A stretch of DNA of 64,000 nt from CBFFRJ01 sp051486985 (GCF_051486985.1 NZ_JAHVDV010000021.1:28349-92348); one strand, 5' to 3'. Positions 15,900 through 25,220 are shown, counted from the stretch's first letter. A program made the numbers and translations. Notes: a model not told the origin generated them from the letters alone.

Positions 15900-17000
15900 C
15901 TACAGTCTCATGGGCATGACAACATAGGCCGCGCTTTGCGATGCCGCATCTTCAATCTGCACGCTCGACACCGAATCCGTCAGCAGAATGCGCACATTCT
16001 CGCATTTCAACGCATTAAGCACATCAAGCACGTAGCTGACGTTAAAACCAATTTCCATCTCACTGCCCGCGTAAGTGACATCAAGGATCTCTTCTGCCTC
16101 TTCCTGCTCAGGGTTATTCGCCGTGATTTTTAATTGATTTTCACTGACATAAAGGCGCACACCGCGGAACTTCTCGTTAGAGAGAATCGCCGCGCGGGCG
16201 AAAGCCTGCTTGAGAATATCGCAGCCGGCATCAAGATGTTTATCCGGGTTCTTCGGCAATACGCGGCGATAATCGGGGAAACGACCGTCAACGAGCTTCG
16301 AGGTAAAGATAAAATCACCGACGTGCGCGCGGATGTTGTTGCTGCCAATCTGCACCCGGAGCGGATTCTCCCCGCCGTCGAGCATTCGCATCAGTTCGAT
16401 GACGCCTTTACGCGGCACAATCACTGAATGGTTGGGCAGGCTGACGCCAATTGGCATAGAACAGACCGCCAGACGGTGACCGTCGGTCGCGACGGTGCGC
16501 AGCTCTTCACCTTCAGTTTCGAACAGCATACCGTTTAAGTAGTAACGCACATCCTGATGGGCCATCGAGAACTGCGTCGCTTCGATCAGACGCTTCATCG
16601 TGGCCTGAGGGAGGGTGAATTCCACTTCGCTCTGCCAGTCATCCAGATTCGGAAAGTCAGCGGCTGGCAGGGTGGAAAGCGAGAAACGGCTGCGTCCGGA
16701 ACGGACCAGCATACGTTCACCCTCAAGCTGCACGGCGATTTCCGCCCCTTCCGGCAGACCACGGCAGATGTCAAAAAACTTACGTGCCGGTACGGTTGTC
16801 GCACCAGGCTCATGCGCCGCCTGTAGGCTGACGCGGGCAACCATTTCCATTTCGAGATCGGTGCCGGTCAACGACAGGATACCGTCTGCCACCTGCAACA
16901 GCAGATTACCGAGGATAGGCAGCGTCGGACGGCCGCCCAGCGGGCCACTGACCTGTTGCAGCGGCTTTAAAAGATGTTCACGTTCAACGGTAAATTTCAT
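15900..17000 (-). CDS. dnaN: DNA polymerase III beta subunit (sliding clamp), 366 aa
   Basis: The full 366 residues match E. coli DnaN: start MKFTVEREHLLKPLQQVSGP, three clamp domains, and the C-terminal VVMPMRL that forms part of the hydrophobic protein-binding cleft. The dimeric ring tethers polymerase III and other polymerases to DNA. It lies 18 bp after dnaA in the same operon. Confidence 0.98.
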   Translation of the reverse strand: MKFTVEREHLLKPLQQVSGPLGGRPTLPILGNLLLQVADGILSLTGTDLEMEMVARVSLQAAHEPGATTVPARKFFDICRGLPEGAEIAVQLEGERMLVRSGRSRFSLSTLPAADFPNLDDWQSEVEFTLPQATMKRLIEATQFSMAHQDVRYYLNGMLFETEGEELRTVATDGHRLAVCSMPIGVSLPNHSVIVPRKGVIELMRMLDGGENPLRVQIGSNNIRAHVGDFIFTSKLVDGRFPDYRRVLPKNPDKHLDAGCDILKQAFARAAILSNEKFRGVRLYVSENQLKITANNPEQEEAEEILDVTYAGSEMEIGFNVSYVLDVLNALKCENVRILLTDSVSSVQIEDAASQSAAYVVMPMRL

Positions 17001-17018
17001 AGCGTCACTTTCATCGCA

Positions 17019-18419
17019 TCAGGAAGACAATGTTCTGATTAAGTTGGAAAAATCTTCTTTGATATCGTGGCTCTCTTCACGCAACTGCTCAATTTTACGG
17101 CAGGCATGGAGCACGGTAGTGTGGTCCCGACCGCCAAACGCATCGCCAATCTCCGGCAGGCTGTGATTGGTCAGTTCCTTCGCCAGCGCCATCGCCATCT
17201 GACGCGGGCGAGCCACCGAACGGGAGCGGCGTTTAGACAGCAGGTCCGCCACTTTAATTTTGTAATACTCCGCCACCGTCTTTTGAATATTGTCGATGGT
17301 GACCAGCTTTTCTTGTAATGCCAGCAGATCGCGCAGCGCCTCGCGCACGAAATCTATCGTTATTGCGCGTCCTGTAAAGTTGGCATTAGCAATCACACGG
17401 TTCAGCGCACCTTCGAGTTCACGCACGTTAGAGCGTAGACGCTTGGCAATAAAGAACGCCACCTCGCCTGGCAGACGGATGTCATTCTCGTCCGCTTTTT
17501 TCATCAGGATCGCCACGCGGGTTTCCAGTTCAGGCGGCTCGATCGCTACCGTCAGTCCCCAACCAAAACGGGATTTCAGACGATCTTCAACCCCGTTGAT
17601 CTCTTTGGGATAACGATCCGACGTCAGTATGATCTGCTGATTGCCCTCAAGCAGAGCGTTAAAGGTGTGAAAAAACTCTTCCTGCGAGCGCTCTTTATTA
17701 GCAAAGAACTGAATATCATCGATAAGCAGCGCATCCACTGAGCGATAATAGCGTTTAAACTCTTCGATCGCGTTGTTTTGTAAGGCTTTAACCATATCCT
17801 GTACAAAACGTTCAGAGTGCATATAAACCACTTTGGCATTGGGCTTACGCGCCATAATGCCATTACCTACCGCATGTAAAAGGTGGGTTTTACCTAAGCC
17901 CGTTCCCCCATAGAGGAAAAGCGGGTTATACGCGCCGCCCGGGTTGTCTGCCACCTGACGGGCCGCCGCACGCGCCAGCTGGTTAGATTTACCTTCGACG
18001 AAGTTATCAAAAGTATGTTTGAGGTTAACGTTAGAACGGTAGGTGGGCTCCGCTGGTGCCGGCACATTATCCCAACCAGAACGCGCTGCCGGGGCAACAC
18101 GCTGCGGTTGTTGCACGTGAGGCGTTTGTACCGGAGCGGCTACATGAGCAGGCTCCCGGTGCAGTTGCGTAACGGGTTTTGTCCCGACTTCAAAACGCAG
18201 TTGCGGCACATCCGTGCCGCAGAAATCGTTCAGCAGCCCGTTAATATTATTGAGGTATTTGTCTCTGACCCAATCGAGTACAAAACGGTTTGGCGCATAC
18301 AAAGCCAGCGTGTTATCGCTCAGTTCCGCCTGCAAAGGGCGGATCCACATGCTGAATTCTGTGGCTGGTAACTCATCCTGCAATCGGGCAAGACACTGCT
18401 GCCAAAGCGAAAGTGACAC
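17019..18419 (-). CDS. dnaA: Chromosomal replication initiator DnaA, 466 aa
   Basis: Domain I (MSLSLWQQCLARLQDE) is followed by a Pro/Gln-rich variable domain II (about 85-130), the AAA+ domain III with Walker A GGTGLGKTH, Walker B LLIDDIQF and the RLKSRFGWG arginine finger, and domain IV with the DnaA signature DHTTVLHACRKIEQL. The start is taken as GTG 18419 with GGAG 8 bp upstream, as in E. coli; the upstream GTG at 18431 overlaps that SD. DnaA binds the boxes in oriC and its own promoter. Confidence 0.98.
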   Translation of the reverse strand: MSLSLWQQCLARLQDELPATEFSMWIRPLQAELSDNTLALYAPNRFVLDWVRDKYLNNINGLLNDFCGTDVPQLRFEVGTKPVTQLHREPAHVAAPVQTPHVQQPQRVAPAARSGWDNVPAPAEPTYRSNVNLKHTFDNFVEGKSNQLARAAARQVADNPGGAYNPLFLYGGTGLGKTHLLHAVGNGIMARKPNAKVVYMHSERFVQDMVKALQNNAIEEFKRYYRSVDALLIDDIQFFANKERSQEEFFHTFNALLEGNQQIILTSDRYPKEINGVEDRLKSRFGWGLTVAIEPPELETRVAILMKKADENDIRLPGEVAFFIAKRLRSNVRELEGALNRVIANANFTGRAITIDFVREALRDLLALQEKLVTIDNIQKTVAEYYKIKVADLLSKRRSRSVARPRQMAMALAKELTNHSLPEIGDAFGGRDHTTVLHACRKIEQLREESHDIKEDFSNLIRTLSS

Positions 18420-18636
18420 GGCGGACTCCACTCGAACAAAATCGATAAATAAAAGACAGAAACATTAATGATTGTTGACACACGTCGATAAGACCCAGCA
18501 GGGGTGACGTGCGAACCGCTATCTGCGGTTTTACACTTCATCCTTCCGGCTGCCATGTTGCAGGCGGCTCTTTGCGCGACGAAGAAGGATAGTGTAATGC
18601 CCGGCGCTGATCCCTGGATCGCGATCGGGACCGCGG

Positions 18637-18642
18637 ATCATA
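18637..18642 (-). promoter_or_regulatory. dnaA promoter P2 -10 element
   Basis: TATGAT (minus strand) lies in the stretch TTTAGGCTATGATCC, identical to the E. coli dnaAp2 -10 context. It is surrounded by GATC sites, which in E. coli make the promoter subject to SeqA sequestration. The second promoter P1 probably uses TACACT in GTTTACACTTAG near 18720-18731. Confidence 0.75.
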
Positions 18643-18690
18643 GCCTAAACTGCTTCAGAGATCTTGTGTTTCTCACAGATTCTTCACGAT

Positions 18691-18699
18691 TTATCCACA
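18691..18699 (+). promoter_or_regulatory. DnaA box in the dnaA promoter
   Basis: TTATCCACA is a perfect consensus DnaA box located between the inferred P1 and P2. It matches the known autoregulatory site in E. coli dnaA. Confidence 0.9.
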
Positions 18700-18831
18700 G
18701 GGCAATCGGGAATCGGCTAAGTGTAAACGATCCCGGATAGGGTGCGGGACGATTTACACCGCATATTGGAAAATTTAATGAGTAATCCCGAAATGGGGCT
18801 TAATCGATCTAACGAAGATCCTGGACGATCC

Positions 18832-18859
18832 TTGCGATTTCCTGTTTGGGTCGTATAAT
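18832..18859 (+). promoter_or_regulatory. rpmH upstream promoter
   Basis: TTGCGA (18832-18837), a 16-bp spacer and a perfect TATAAT (18854-18859) face rpmH. Together with the promoter at 18957 it fits the tandem promoters known for rpmH-rnpA. Confidence 0.7.
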
Positions 18860-18956
18860 CCTCCCCCCGGCGCGTTAAGCTCATTTTCAACCGTCGGACG
18901 CTGACTGTTTTTCACCCTAAAATGTGCAAAAATAGACGCGTTATAAGGAAAGAGAA

Positions 18957-18985
18957 TTGACTCCGGAGTGTACAATTATTACAAT
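18957..18985 (+). promoter_or_regulatory. rpmH proximal promoter
   Basis: TTGACT (18957-18962), a 17-bp spacer and TACAAT (18980-18985) form a strong sigma-70 promoter about 100 bp before rpmH. The rest of the 668-bp dnaA-rpmH gap holds no gene that I can see. Confidence 0.8.
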
Positions 18986-19075
18986 CCGGCCTCTTAAATC
19001 ACCCACACTGAAGCGTTAGTCGTTCGCTTAGCCTTACGGGCATACGCAAAAGTCAGTGAATTCATTCAAGTTTAG

Positions 19076-19228
<153 letters not shown>

Positions 19229-19245
19229 TAAAAGCTAACCCCTGA

Positions 19246-19605
19246 GTGGTTAAGCTCGCTTTTCCCAGGGAGTTACGTTTGTTAACTCCCAATCATTTCA
19301 CCTTCGTCTTCCAGCAGCCACAACGGGCTGGCACGCCGCAAATCACCATCCTCGGCCGCCTGAATTCGCTGGGGCATCCCCGTATCGGTCTTACCGTCGC
19401 TAAAAAAAATGTTAAACGAGCTCACGAGCGCAATCGGATTAAACGTCTGACGCGTGAAAGTTTTCGTTTGCGTCAGCACGAGCTTCCAGCAATGGATTTC
19501 GTGGTGGTAGCGAAAAAGGGGGTTGCCGATCTCGATAACCGTGCTCTCTCGGAAGCGTTGGAAAAATTATGGCGCCGCCATTGTCGCCTGGCTCACGGCT
19601 CCTGA
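19246..19605 (+). CDS. rnpA: Ribonuclease P protein component, 119 aa
   Basis: The signature KKNVKRAHERNRIKRLTRE (the RNR motif binding P RNA) and full-length match to E. coli RnpA identify it. It starts at GTG 19246, as in E. coli. The protein helps the RNA subunit RnpB bind precursor tRNA and mature 5' ends. The first codons lie 17 bp after rpmH, and the 3' end overlaps yidD. Confidence 0.97.
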   Translation: MVKLAFPRELRLLTPNHFTFVFQQPQRAGTPQITILGRLNSLGHPRIGLTVAKKNVKRAHERNRIKRLTRESFRLRQHELPAMDFVVVAKKGVADLDNRALSEALEKLWRRHCRLAHGS

Positions 19606-19826
19606 TAGGCCTTATCCGGGTCTATCAAATCCTGATTAGTCCGCTACTCGGGCCGCGTTGCCGTTTCACCCCAACCTGTTCTCACTATGGAATTGAGGCA
19701 TTGCGCAGGTTTGGAGTGATAAAAGGCAGTTGGTTGACAGTGAAACGCGTATTAAAATGCCACCCTTTACATCCGGGTGGAGACGATCCCGTCCCGCCAG
19801 GACCCTTTAATACCAGAGAACACTAA
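19569..19826 (+). CDS. yidD: Membrane protein insertion efficiency factor YidD, 85 aa
   Basis: The conserved CRFTPTCSHYGIEAL and CHPLHPGGDDPVP motifs, with three cysteines, are diagnostic of YidD. An amphipathic N-terminal helix probably attaches it to the inner membrane beside YidC. The start ATG 19569 lies inside rnpA (37-bp overlap), a conserved arrangement that couples the two. yidC follows after 2 bp. Confidence 0.95.
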   Translation: MAPPLSPGSRLLIGLIRVYQILISPLLGPRCRFTPTCSHYGIEALRRFGVIKGSWLTVKRVLKCHPLHPGGDDPVPPGPFNTREH

Positions 19827-19828
19827 CG

Positions 19829-21472
19829 ATGGATTCGCAACGCAATCTTTTTGTCATCGCTTTGTTGTTCGTGTCTTTCATGATCTGGCAAGCCTGGGAG
19901 CAGGATAAAAATCCTCAACCTCAGCAGCAGATCACGCAGACTACGACCACCGCAGCGGGTAGCGCAGCCGACCAGGGCGTACCAGCCAGTGGCCAGGGGA
20001 AACTGATTACGGTTAAAACTGACGTGCTTTCCCTCACCATCAACACCCGTGGTGGTGATGTTGAGCAGGCACTGCTTCTGGGTTATCCGAAAGAACTGGG
20101 TTCTAACGAGCCTTTCCAGTTACTGGAAACCACCCCGGAGTTTATCTATCAGGCGCAGAGCGGTCTGACCGGTCGTGACGGCCCGGATAATCCGGCGAAT
20201 GGACCACGTCCGCTGTACAACATTGATAAAGATGCGTTCGAACTGGCGGATGGCCAGAACGAACTGGCGATTCCGTTGACCTATACAGATGCAGCGGGTA
20301 ACACCTTCACCAAAACCTTCACCCTGAAACGTGGTGAATATGCGGTGAACGTGGGCTACAACGTGCAGAACGCCAGCGAAAAACCGCTGGAAGTCTCTTC
20401 CTTTGGTCAGCTGAAGCAATCCATCAATCTGCCATCGCACCGCGATACCGGCAGCAGCAACTTCGCCCTGCATACTTTCCGTGGCGCGGCCTACTCCACG
20501 CCGGATGCGAAGTATGAGAAATACAAATTCGATACCATTGCTGATAACGAAAACCTGAACATCAGTGCCAACAACGGCTGGGTAGCCATGCTGCAACAGT
20601 ACTTTGCTACCGCATGGATCCCGCGTGTTGATGGCGCGAATAACTTCTATACCAGCAACCTGGGTAACGGCGTTGCCGCTATCGGCTACAAATCCCAGCC
20701 GGTTCTGGTACAACCAGGCCAGACCGCCGCGCTGAACAGCACCCTGTGGGTGGGCCCGGAGATTCAGGACAAAATGGCTGCCGCTGCACCACACCTGGAT
20801 TTGACCGTGGATTATGGCTGGTTGTGGTTCATCTCTCAGCCGCTGTTTAAACTGCTGAAATGGATCCATAGCTTCCTCGGCAACTGGGGCTTCTCCATCA
20901 TCGTTATTACCTTTATCGTTCGTGGCATCATGTACCCGCTGACTAAAGCGCAGTACACCTCCATGGCGAAAATGCGTATTCTGCAACCTAAGATCCAGGC
21001 AATGCGTGAGCGTCTGGGTGATGATAAACAGCGTCAAAGTCAGGAGATGATGGCGCTGTACAAAGCGGAGAAAGTGAACCCGCTGGGCGGTTGTTTCCCA
21101 CTGCTGATTCAGATGCCAATCTTCCTGGCGCTGTATTACATGCTGATGGGCTCTGTAGAGCTGCGCCACGCGCCTTTCGCTCTGTGGATCCATGACCTGT
21201 CTGCACAGGACCCGTACTACATCCTGCCGATTCTGATGGGCGTGACGATGTTCTTCATCCAGAAGATGTCGCCGACCACCGTAACCGACCCGATGCAGCA
21301 GAAGATCATGACCTTCATGCCGGTCATCTTCACCGTGTTCTTCCTGTGGTTCCCGTCAGGTCTGGTGCTGTACTACATCGTCAGCAACCTGGTAACCATC
21401 CTTCAGCAGCAGCTGATTTACCGTGGTCTGGAGAAGCGTGGCCTGCATAGCCGCGAGAAGAAAAGCTCCTGA
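19829..21472 (+). CDS. yidC: Membrane protein insertase YidC, 547 aa
   Basis: The protein has an N-terminal signal anchor (LFVIALLFVSFMIWQ), a large periplasmic P1 domain (about 25-340) with beta-sandwich fold, then the Oxa1 core with five helices including the conserved arginine in IVRGIMYPLTKAQY and the helical hairpin around KVNPLGGC. Length is as in E. coli (548). It inserts membrane proteins alone or with SecYEG, including Fo subunit c encoded further along in this window. Confidence 0.98.
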   Translation: MDSQRNLFVIALLFVSFMIWQAWEQDKNPQPQQQITQTTTTAAGSAADQGVPASGQGKLITVKTDVLSLTINTRGGDVEQALLLGYPKELGSNEPFQLLETTPEFIYQAQSGLTGRDGPDNPANGPRPLYNIDKDAFELADGQNELAIPLTYTDAAGNTFTKTFTLKRGEYAVNVGYNVQNASEKPLEVSSFGQLKQSINLPSHRDTGSSNFALHTFRGAAYSTPDAKYEKYKFDTIADNENLNISANNGWVAMLQQYFATAWIPRVDGANNFYTSNLGNGVAAIGYKSQPVLVQPGQTAALNSTLWVGPEIQDKMAAAAPHLDLTVDYGWLWFISQPLFKLLKWIHSFLGNWGFSIIVITFIVRGIMYPLTKAQYTSMAKMRILQPKIQAMRERLGDDKQRQSQEMMALYKAEKVNPLGGCFPLLIQMPIFLALYYMLMGSVELRHAPFALWIHDLSAQDPYYILPILMGVTMFFIQKMSPTTVTDPMQQKIMTFMPVIFTVFFLWFPSGLVLYYIVSNLVTILQQQLIYRGLEKRGLHSREKKSS

Positions 21473-21574
21473 TACGCTTTATTTTTCAAGCCGCAGCGGC
21501 GTTAGCTGCATGCACTTACCGCCTTGCTGCAGCTTGAATGATTTTGAGTATTCACGGTAAAGTTAATGCCAGAG

Positions 21575-21600
21575 AAGGCGGTCATTAGACCGCCTTTTTT
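21575..21600 (+). terminator. Terminator between yidC and mnmE
   Basis: AAGGCGGTC-ATTA-GACCGCC is followed by six T. This strong Rho-independent terminator should separate most mnmE expression from the yidC transcript or reduce read-through. Confidence 0.88.
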
Positions 21601-21619
21601 ACATTTAAAGAGAACTATC

Positions 21620-22984
21620 ATGAGCCATAACGACACCATTATCGCCCAGGCAACCCCACCCGGCCGCGGCGGCGTCGGTATCCTGCGTATCTCTGGCCTG
21701 AAAGCCCGTGAAGTAGCCCAGACCGTTCTGGGCAAGCTGCCAAAGCCTCGTTACGCCGATTATCTGCCGTTCAATGACGTTGACGGCAAGGCGCTGGATC
21801 AGGGGATCGCCCTGTGGTTTCCGGGCCCGAATTCGTTTACGGGCGAAGATGTGCTGGAGTTACAGGGACACGGCGGCCCGGTCATTCTGGATTTACTGTT
21901 GAAGCGTATTTTGACGATCCCGGGCGTGCGCATCGCCAATCCGGGCGAGTTCTCCGAGCGCGCTTTCCTTAATGACAAGCTGGATTTAGCCCAGGCGGAA
22001 GCCATTGCTGACCTCATTGATGCCAGCTCTGAGCAGGCGGCACGTTCCGCGCTGAACTCGTTGCAGGGTGCATTCTCTGCCCGCGTAAACCACTTAGTGG
22101 AAGCACTCACTCACCTGCGGATCTACGTTGAAGCGGCTATCGACTTCCCGGATGAAGAAATAGATTTTCTTTCCGATGGCAAAATTGAAGCCCAGCTCAA
22201 TACGGTCATTGTCGATCTGGACGCTGTACGCGCTGAAGCGCGTCAGGGTAGCCTGCTGCGTGAAGGGATGAAAGTAGTGATTGCAGGTCGCCCCAATGCC
22301 GGTAAATCAAGCTTGCTGAACGCGCTGGCGGGCCGTGAAGCGGCGATCGTGACGGACATTGCCGGCACTACACGCGACGTACTCCGTGAGCACATCCATA
22401 TTGACGGCATGCCGCTACATATTATCGACACCGCCGGCCTTCGTGATGCCAGTGATGAAGTTGAACGCATCGGTATCGAACGCGCCTGGCAGGAGATCGA
22501 GCAAGCCGACCGCGTGCTGTTTATGGTGGATGGCACCACGACCGATGCGCAGGATCCCGCTGAAATCTGGCCTGACTTCATTGCCCGTCTGCCGCAAAAA
22601 TTGCCGATTACCGTTGTGCGTAACAAAGCCGATGTCACAGGCGAGACGCTGGGTATCAGCGATGTGAATGGTCACTCACTTATTCGTCTTTCCGCACGGA
22701 CCGGCGAGGGTGTAGAGGCGTTACGAAACCATCTTAAGCAAAGTATGGGGTTCGACACCAACATGGAAGGCGGCTTCCTTGCTCGCCGTCGTCACCTTCA
22801 GGCGCTGGAAGAGGCGGCAAATCACCTGCAACAAGGCAAAGCACAGCTGCTGGGCGCCTGGGCTGGCGAGTTACTGGCCGAGGAGCTACGCCTTGCACAG
22901 CAGTCGTTAAGCGAGATTACCGGCGATTTCACCTCCGACGATCTGCTGGGGCGTATTTTCTCCAGCTTCTGTATCGGGAAATGA
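21620..22984 (+). CDS. mnmE: tRNA modification GTPase MnmE, 454 aa
   Basis: It has a folate-binding N-terminal domain, a helical domain, and an inserted G domain with GRPNAGKSS (about 226-234), DIAGTTRD, DTAGL and NKAD. The C-terminal CIGK ends the protein, with the catalytic Cys. Starting at ATG 21620 gives 454 aa, as in E. coli; the frame extends to 21566 across the terminator and is not used. With MnmG (also in this window) it installs cmnm5 on U34 of certain tRNAs. Confidence 0.97.
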   Translation: MSHNDTIIAQATPPGRGGVGILRISGLKAREVAQTVLGKLPKPRYADYLPFNDVDGKALDQGIALWFPGPNSFTGEDVLELQGHGGPVILDLLLKRILTIPGVRIANPGEFSERAFLNDKLDLAQAEAIADLIDASSEQAARSALNSLQGAFSARVNHLVEALTHLRIYVEAAIDFPDEEIDFLSDGKIEAQLNTVIVDLDAVRAEARQGSLLREGMKVVIAGRPNAGKSSLLNALAGREAAIVTDIAGTTRDVLREHIHIDGMPLHIIDTAGLRDASDEVERIGIERAWQEIEQADRVLFMVDGTTTDAQDPAEIWPDFIARLPQKLPITVVRNKADVTGETLGISDVNGHSLIRLSARTGEGVEALRNHLKQSMGFDTNMEGGFLARRRHLQALEEAANHLQQGKAQLLGAWAGELLAEELRLAQQSLSEITGDFTSDDLLGRIFSSFCIGK

Positions 22985-23661
22985 CCACGACCGCGGAGTT
23001 GCTTAGCGCCCTCTACGAGGCGACCAGTGAAAAAACGCTGGCCGCCTGGCTGACGGCGCCTGATTGCGGCGCGCCCATGCATCAGCCCTATTACGATCCA
23101 CATAAACTGGCGCTGGCAACGGGATTTCAGCCCGCAATGCCGGAGGGGATTTCCGCGTTGCGCCATGCCCTGGCCTCGCTGACGCAGGGTGACGAGCGGG
23201 CAGATGTGCTCCCCCCGGACGGTTTCCATTTTACTTTTTTGCCCGTCACCCTCCCGCTCTATGAGCAGTATGGTCAGCCTGAGGATATCGCGCCGTTGCT
23301 TACCCTCTGGCAGACCTGGCGTCAGCAACAGGTTCAGATCCGTGATCTGCGGCTGGTCGCGCTGCCCGGTCAGCTTTTACTGGCAGGAATACCTGATGAG
23401 GAAAGCCTGCGTTCACGTCAGGCATTCTGCGAGGCGCTGCTGGCTTCTCCCTGGCGCGATCGCCTGATCGCCCGTCATGCACATACCCCATTGCCACCGC
23501 CATTCTGGCACACCACACTGTTACGATATCGTGCACAATTCCTTCCCCTGCCAGTTCGGCACTTTTTTATGCAGCATCGGCATCAGCGCTTTGGCAGCGT
23601 AGCGGGAGGCGTGATCCTGGCTCAGGTGAACTACAACTGGACGCAGGTATATCCCTGCTAA
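22981..23661 (+). CDS. Small protein with two H-x-T motifs, 2H-phosphoesterase-like, 226 aa
   Basis: I do not recognise a named gene. The protein has H83-F-T85 (in FHFTF) and H177-T-T179 (in FWHTTLL), spaced about 92 residues apart. That is the pattern of the 2H family (LigT/ThpR, cyclic phosphodiesterases and RNA-end enzymes), and both motifs sit in hydrophobic strands as expected. No signal peptide is visible. The ATG overlaps the mnmE stop (ATGA), so translation is probably coupled to the tRNA-modifying GTPase. E. coli K-12 has tnaC/tnaA here instead. An RNA-linked role is an inference from context and motif. Confidence 0.65.
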   Translation: MTTTAELLSALYEATSEKTLAAWLTAPDCGAPMHQPYYDPHKLALATGFQPAMPEGISALRHALASLTQGDERADVLPPDGFHFTFLPVTLPLYEQYGQPEDIAPLLTLWQTWRQQQVQIRDLRLVALPGQLLLAGIPDEESLRSRQAFCEALLASPWRDRLIARHAHTPLPPPFWHTTLLRYRAQFLPLPVRHFFMQHRHQRFGSVAGGVILAQVNYNWTQVYPC

Positions 23662-23827
23662 TCCAATTGTGAAGGAAATATGTAGATGAGTACCTATTGA
23701 CTAAATTAATTGTAAAAGTCGCCCCCAGGGGCTTTTCAGATAGGTTTTTCCACATTAAAACCTAAGCGATATACGCGATAATGCGAATTATCGTTTTCAG
23801 TACCAGACCATTATCATGGAGCGAAAA

Positions 23828-24574
23828 ATGGCCATGCATTTTGCAAGAGGGATCCTCTCAGAACGATGTGTAGATTCAGCCCGACTGTCACAACTCTGTC
23901 GTGACAGTGCAAGGCAACTTCCCGATCACCAGCAGTCGCGTTTCCTGGCCTCAAGAGCCTTGCTCGCCGAGCTCATGTTTATGCTATATGGCGTCAGTGA
24001 ATTGCCGGACATCATGACGGAGTCCTCAGGACGCCCCAAATTTGCCGATCCCGATCTACCCCACTTTTCGCTGGCTTATGCCGGGAACATGGTGGGTGTT
24101 GCCATCACGACCGAAGGTGAATGCGGCCTGGATATGGAACTCCAGCGTGCAACACGTAGCTTTCATAGCCCACATGCCCGGCAGGGCAAGCATTTTTCCA
24201 GCAATGAACTGCTCTGGATTAACAACCAGAACGATCCGAACGAAGCCCAGGCGCAGCTCTCCACCCTCCGGCAAAGCGTACTGAAGCTCATCAGCCAGAT
24301 ACAGGATGGGCCTGACATGCTGCAGCTATTGCCCGGTGCCGGGCGCCTGCGCGTTCAGCAGCTGGCCCAGGTAGAAGTGCTGTGCGATGCCGAAGATGTC
24401 CTTATCTGGTCGGTCGCTGCGACGCCCGCAATAGAGAGCCTGAAAATCTGGGAATATGACAGTAAAAATGGCTGGCGTTATCTCGCTGATGTACAGACCC
24501 GGGCTAACGATCCTGCCTCCCGTTTAATGCGTTTTACCAGCTTGCCTGCGGAAAAAGTTCTCCACTCTCACTGA
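23828..24574 (+). CDS. yieE: YieE, 4'-phosphopantetheinyl transferase-superfamily protein, 248 aa
   Basis: The protein aligns throughout with E. coli YieE: FARGILSE, the QSRFLASRALLAELMFMLYG region, FSLAYAGNMVGVA, and the Mg-binding motif GLDME at 100-104. The second Sfp-type motif (W-x-x-K-E-A) is replaced by S-T-L-R-Q-S at 145-150, so the usual Lys-Glu pair is absent; E. coli YieE shares this. Start ATG 23828 has GGAG 6 bp upstream; 23816 is the alternative. It lies 21 bp before chrR, so the two probably form an operon. The activity on carrier proteins is uncertain. Confidence 0.88.
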   Translation: MAMHFARGILSERCVDSARLSQLCRDSARQLPDHQQSRFLASRALLAELMFMLYGVSELPDIMTESSGRPKFADPDLPHFSLAYAGNMVGVAITTEGECGLDMELQRATRSFHSPHARQGKHFSSNELLWINNQNDPNEAQAQLSTLRQSVLKLISQIQDGPDMLQLLPGAGRLRVQQLAQVEVLCDAEDVLIWSVAATPAIESLKIWEYDSKNGWRYLADVQTRANDPASRLMRFTSLPAEKVLHSH

Positions 24575-24595
24575 TTTTATCGCAAGGAACAGATA

Positions 24596-25162
24596 ATGAC
24601 GGCACCCCTGAAAGTTGTGACATTACTGGGAAGTCTGCGCAAAGGATCATTCAATGCAATGGTTGCCCGCACGCTGCCTGGGCTCGCCCCGGCGGAAATG
24701 ACGATCTCCCCCTTACCCTCGATCGGTACTTTTCCGCTTTATGACGCCGATCTTCAGCAAGATGAGGGTTTTCCGGCAAGCGTGGAAGAGATGGCGCAGC
24801 AGATTCGTGAAGCCGATGGGGTGGTGATCGTAACCCCGGAATATAACTATTCGGTACCGGGTGGATTAAAGAATGCTATCGACTGGCTCTCCCGCCTGCC
24901 TGTCCAGCCTTTTGCGGGTAAGCCAGTGCTGATTCAGACCAGCTCTATGGGCACCATTGGCGGCGCGCGCTGTCAGTACCATTTGCGCCAGATTCTGGTG
25001 TTCCTGGATGCGATGGTGATGAACAAACCGGAGTTTATGGGCGGTGCCATTCAGAACAAGGTCGACCCGCAGAGGGGAGTCGTCGTAGACAAAAGTATCC
25101 TTGATCACCTGACCAAGCAGCTCGCGGCGTTTAGCGATTATATTCAGCGCGTTAAAATCTGA
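24596..25162 (+). CDS. chrR: NAD(P)H-dependent FMN reductase / quinone reductase ChrR, 188 aa
   Basis: Flavodoxin-like NADPH-dependent FMN reductase: GSLRKGSFN at 12-20 binds FMN phosphate, PEYNYSVPGGLKNAIDW is the family signature. Length equals E. coli ChrR (YieF). It reduces quinones by two electrons and also chromate, in the cytoplasm as a tetramer. RBS AAGGAA precedes ATG 24596. A terminator follows directly. Confidence 0.95.
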   Translation: MTAPLKVVTLLGSLRKGSFNAMVARTLPGLAPAEMTISPLPSIGTFPLYDADLQQDEGFPASVEEMAQQIREADGVVIVTPEYNYSVPGGLKNAIDWLSRLPVQPFAGKPVLIQTSSMGTIGGARCQYHLRQILVFLDAMVMNKPEFMGGAIQNKVDPQRGVVVDKSILDHLTKQLAAFSDYIQRVKI

Positions 25163-25204
25163 TAAAAAAAGCCCGGTCGCATCATCGCGTACCGGGCCTG
25201 TTTC
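25163..25204. terminator. Terminator shared by chrR and adeP (convergent)
   Basis: AAAGCCCGGT ... ACCGGGC(C)TGTTTC forms a stem of about 8 bp with T-rich sequence on both sides. It lies between the stops of chrR (plus) and adeP (minus), so it may act in both directions. Confidence 0.75.
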
Positions 25205-25220
25205 ACTGCCGTGGCTGAGA

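Noticed and set aside
20120..21193. 357-codon minus-strand frame opposite yidC
   Set aside because: Antisense shadow of yidC; no domain.
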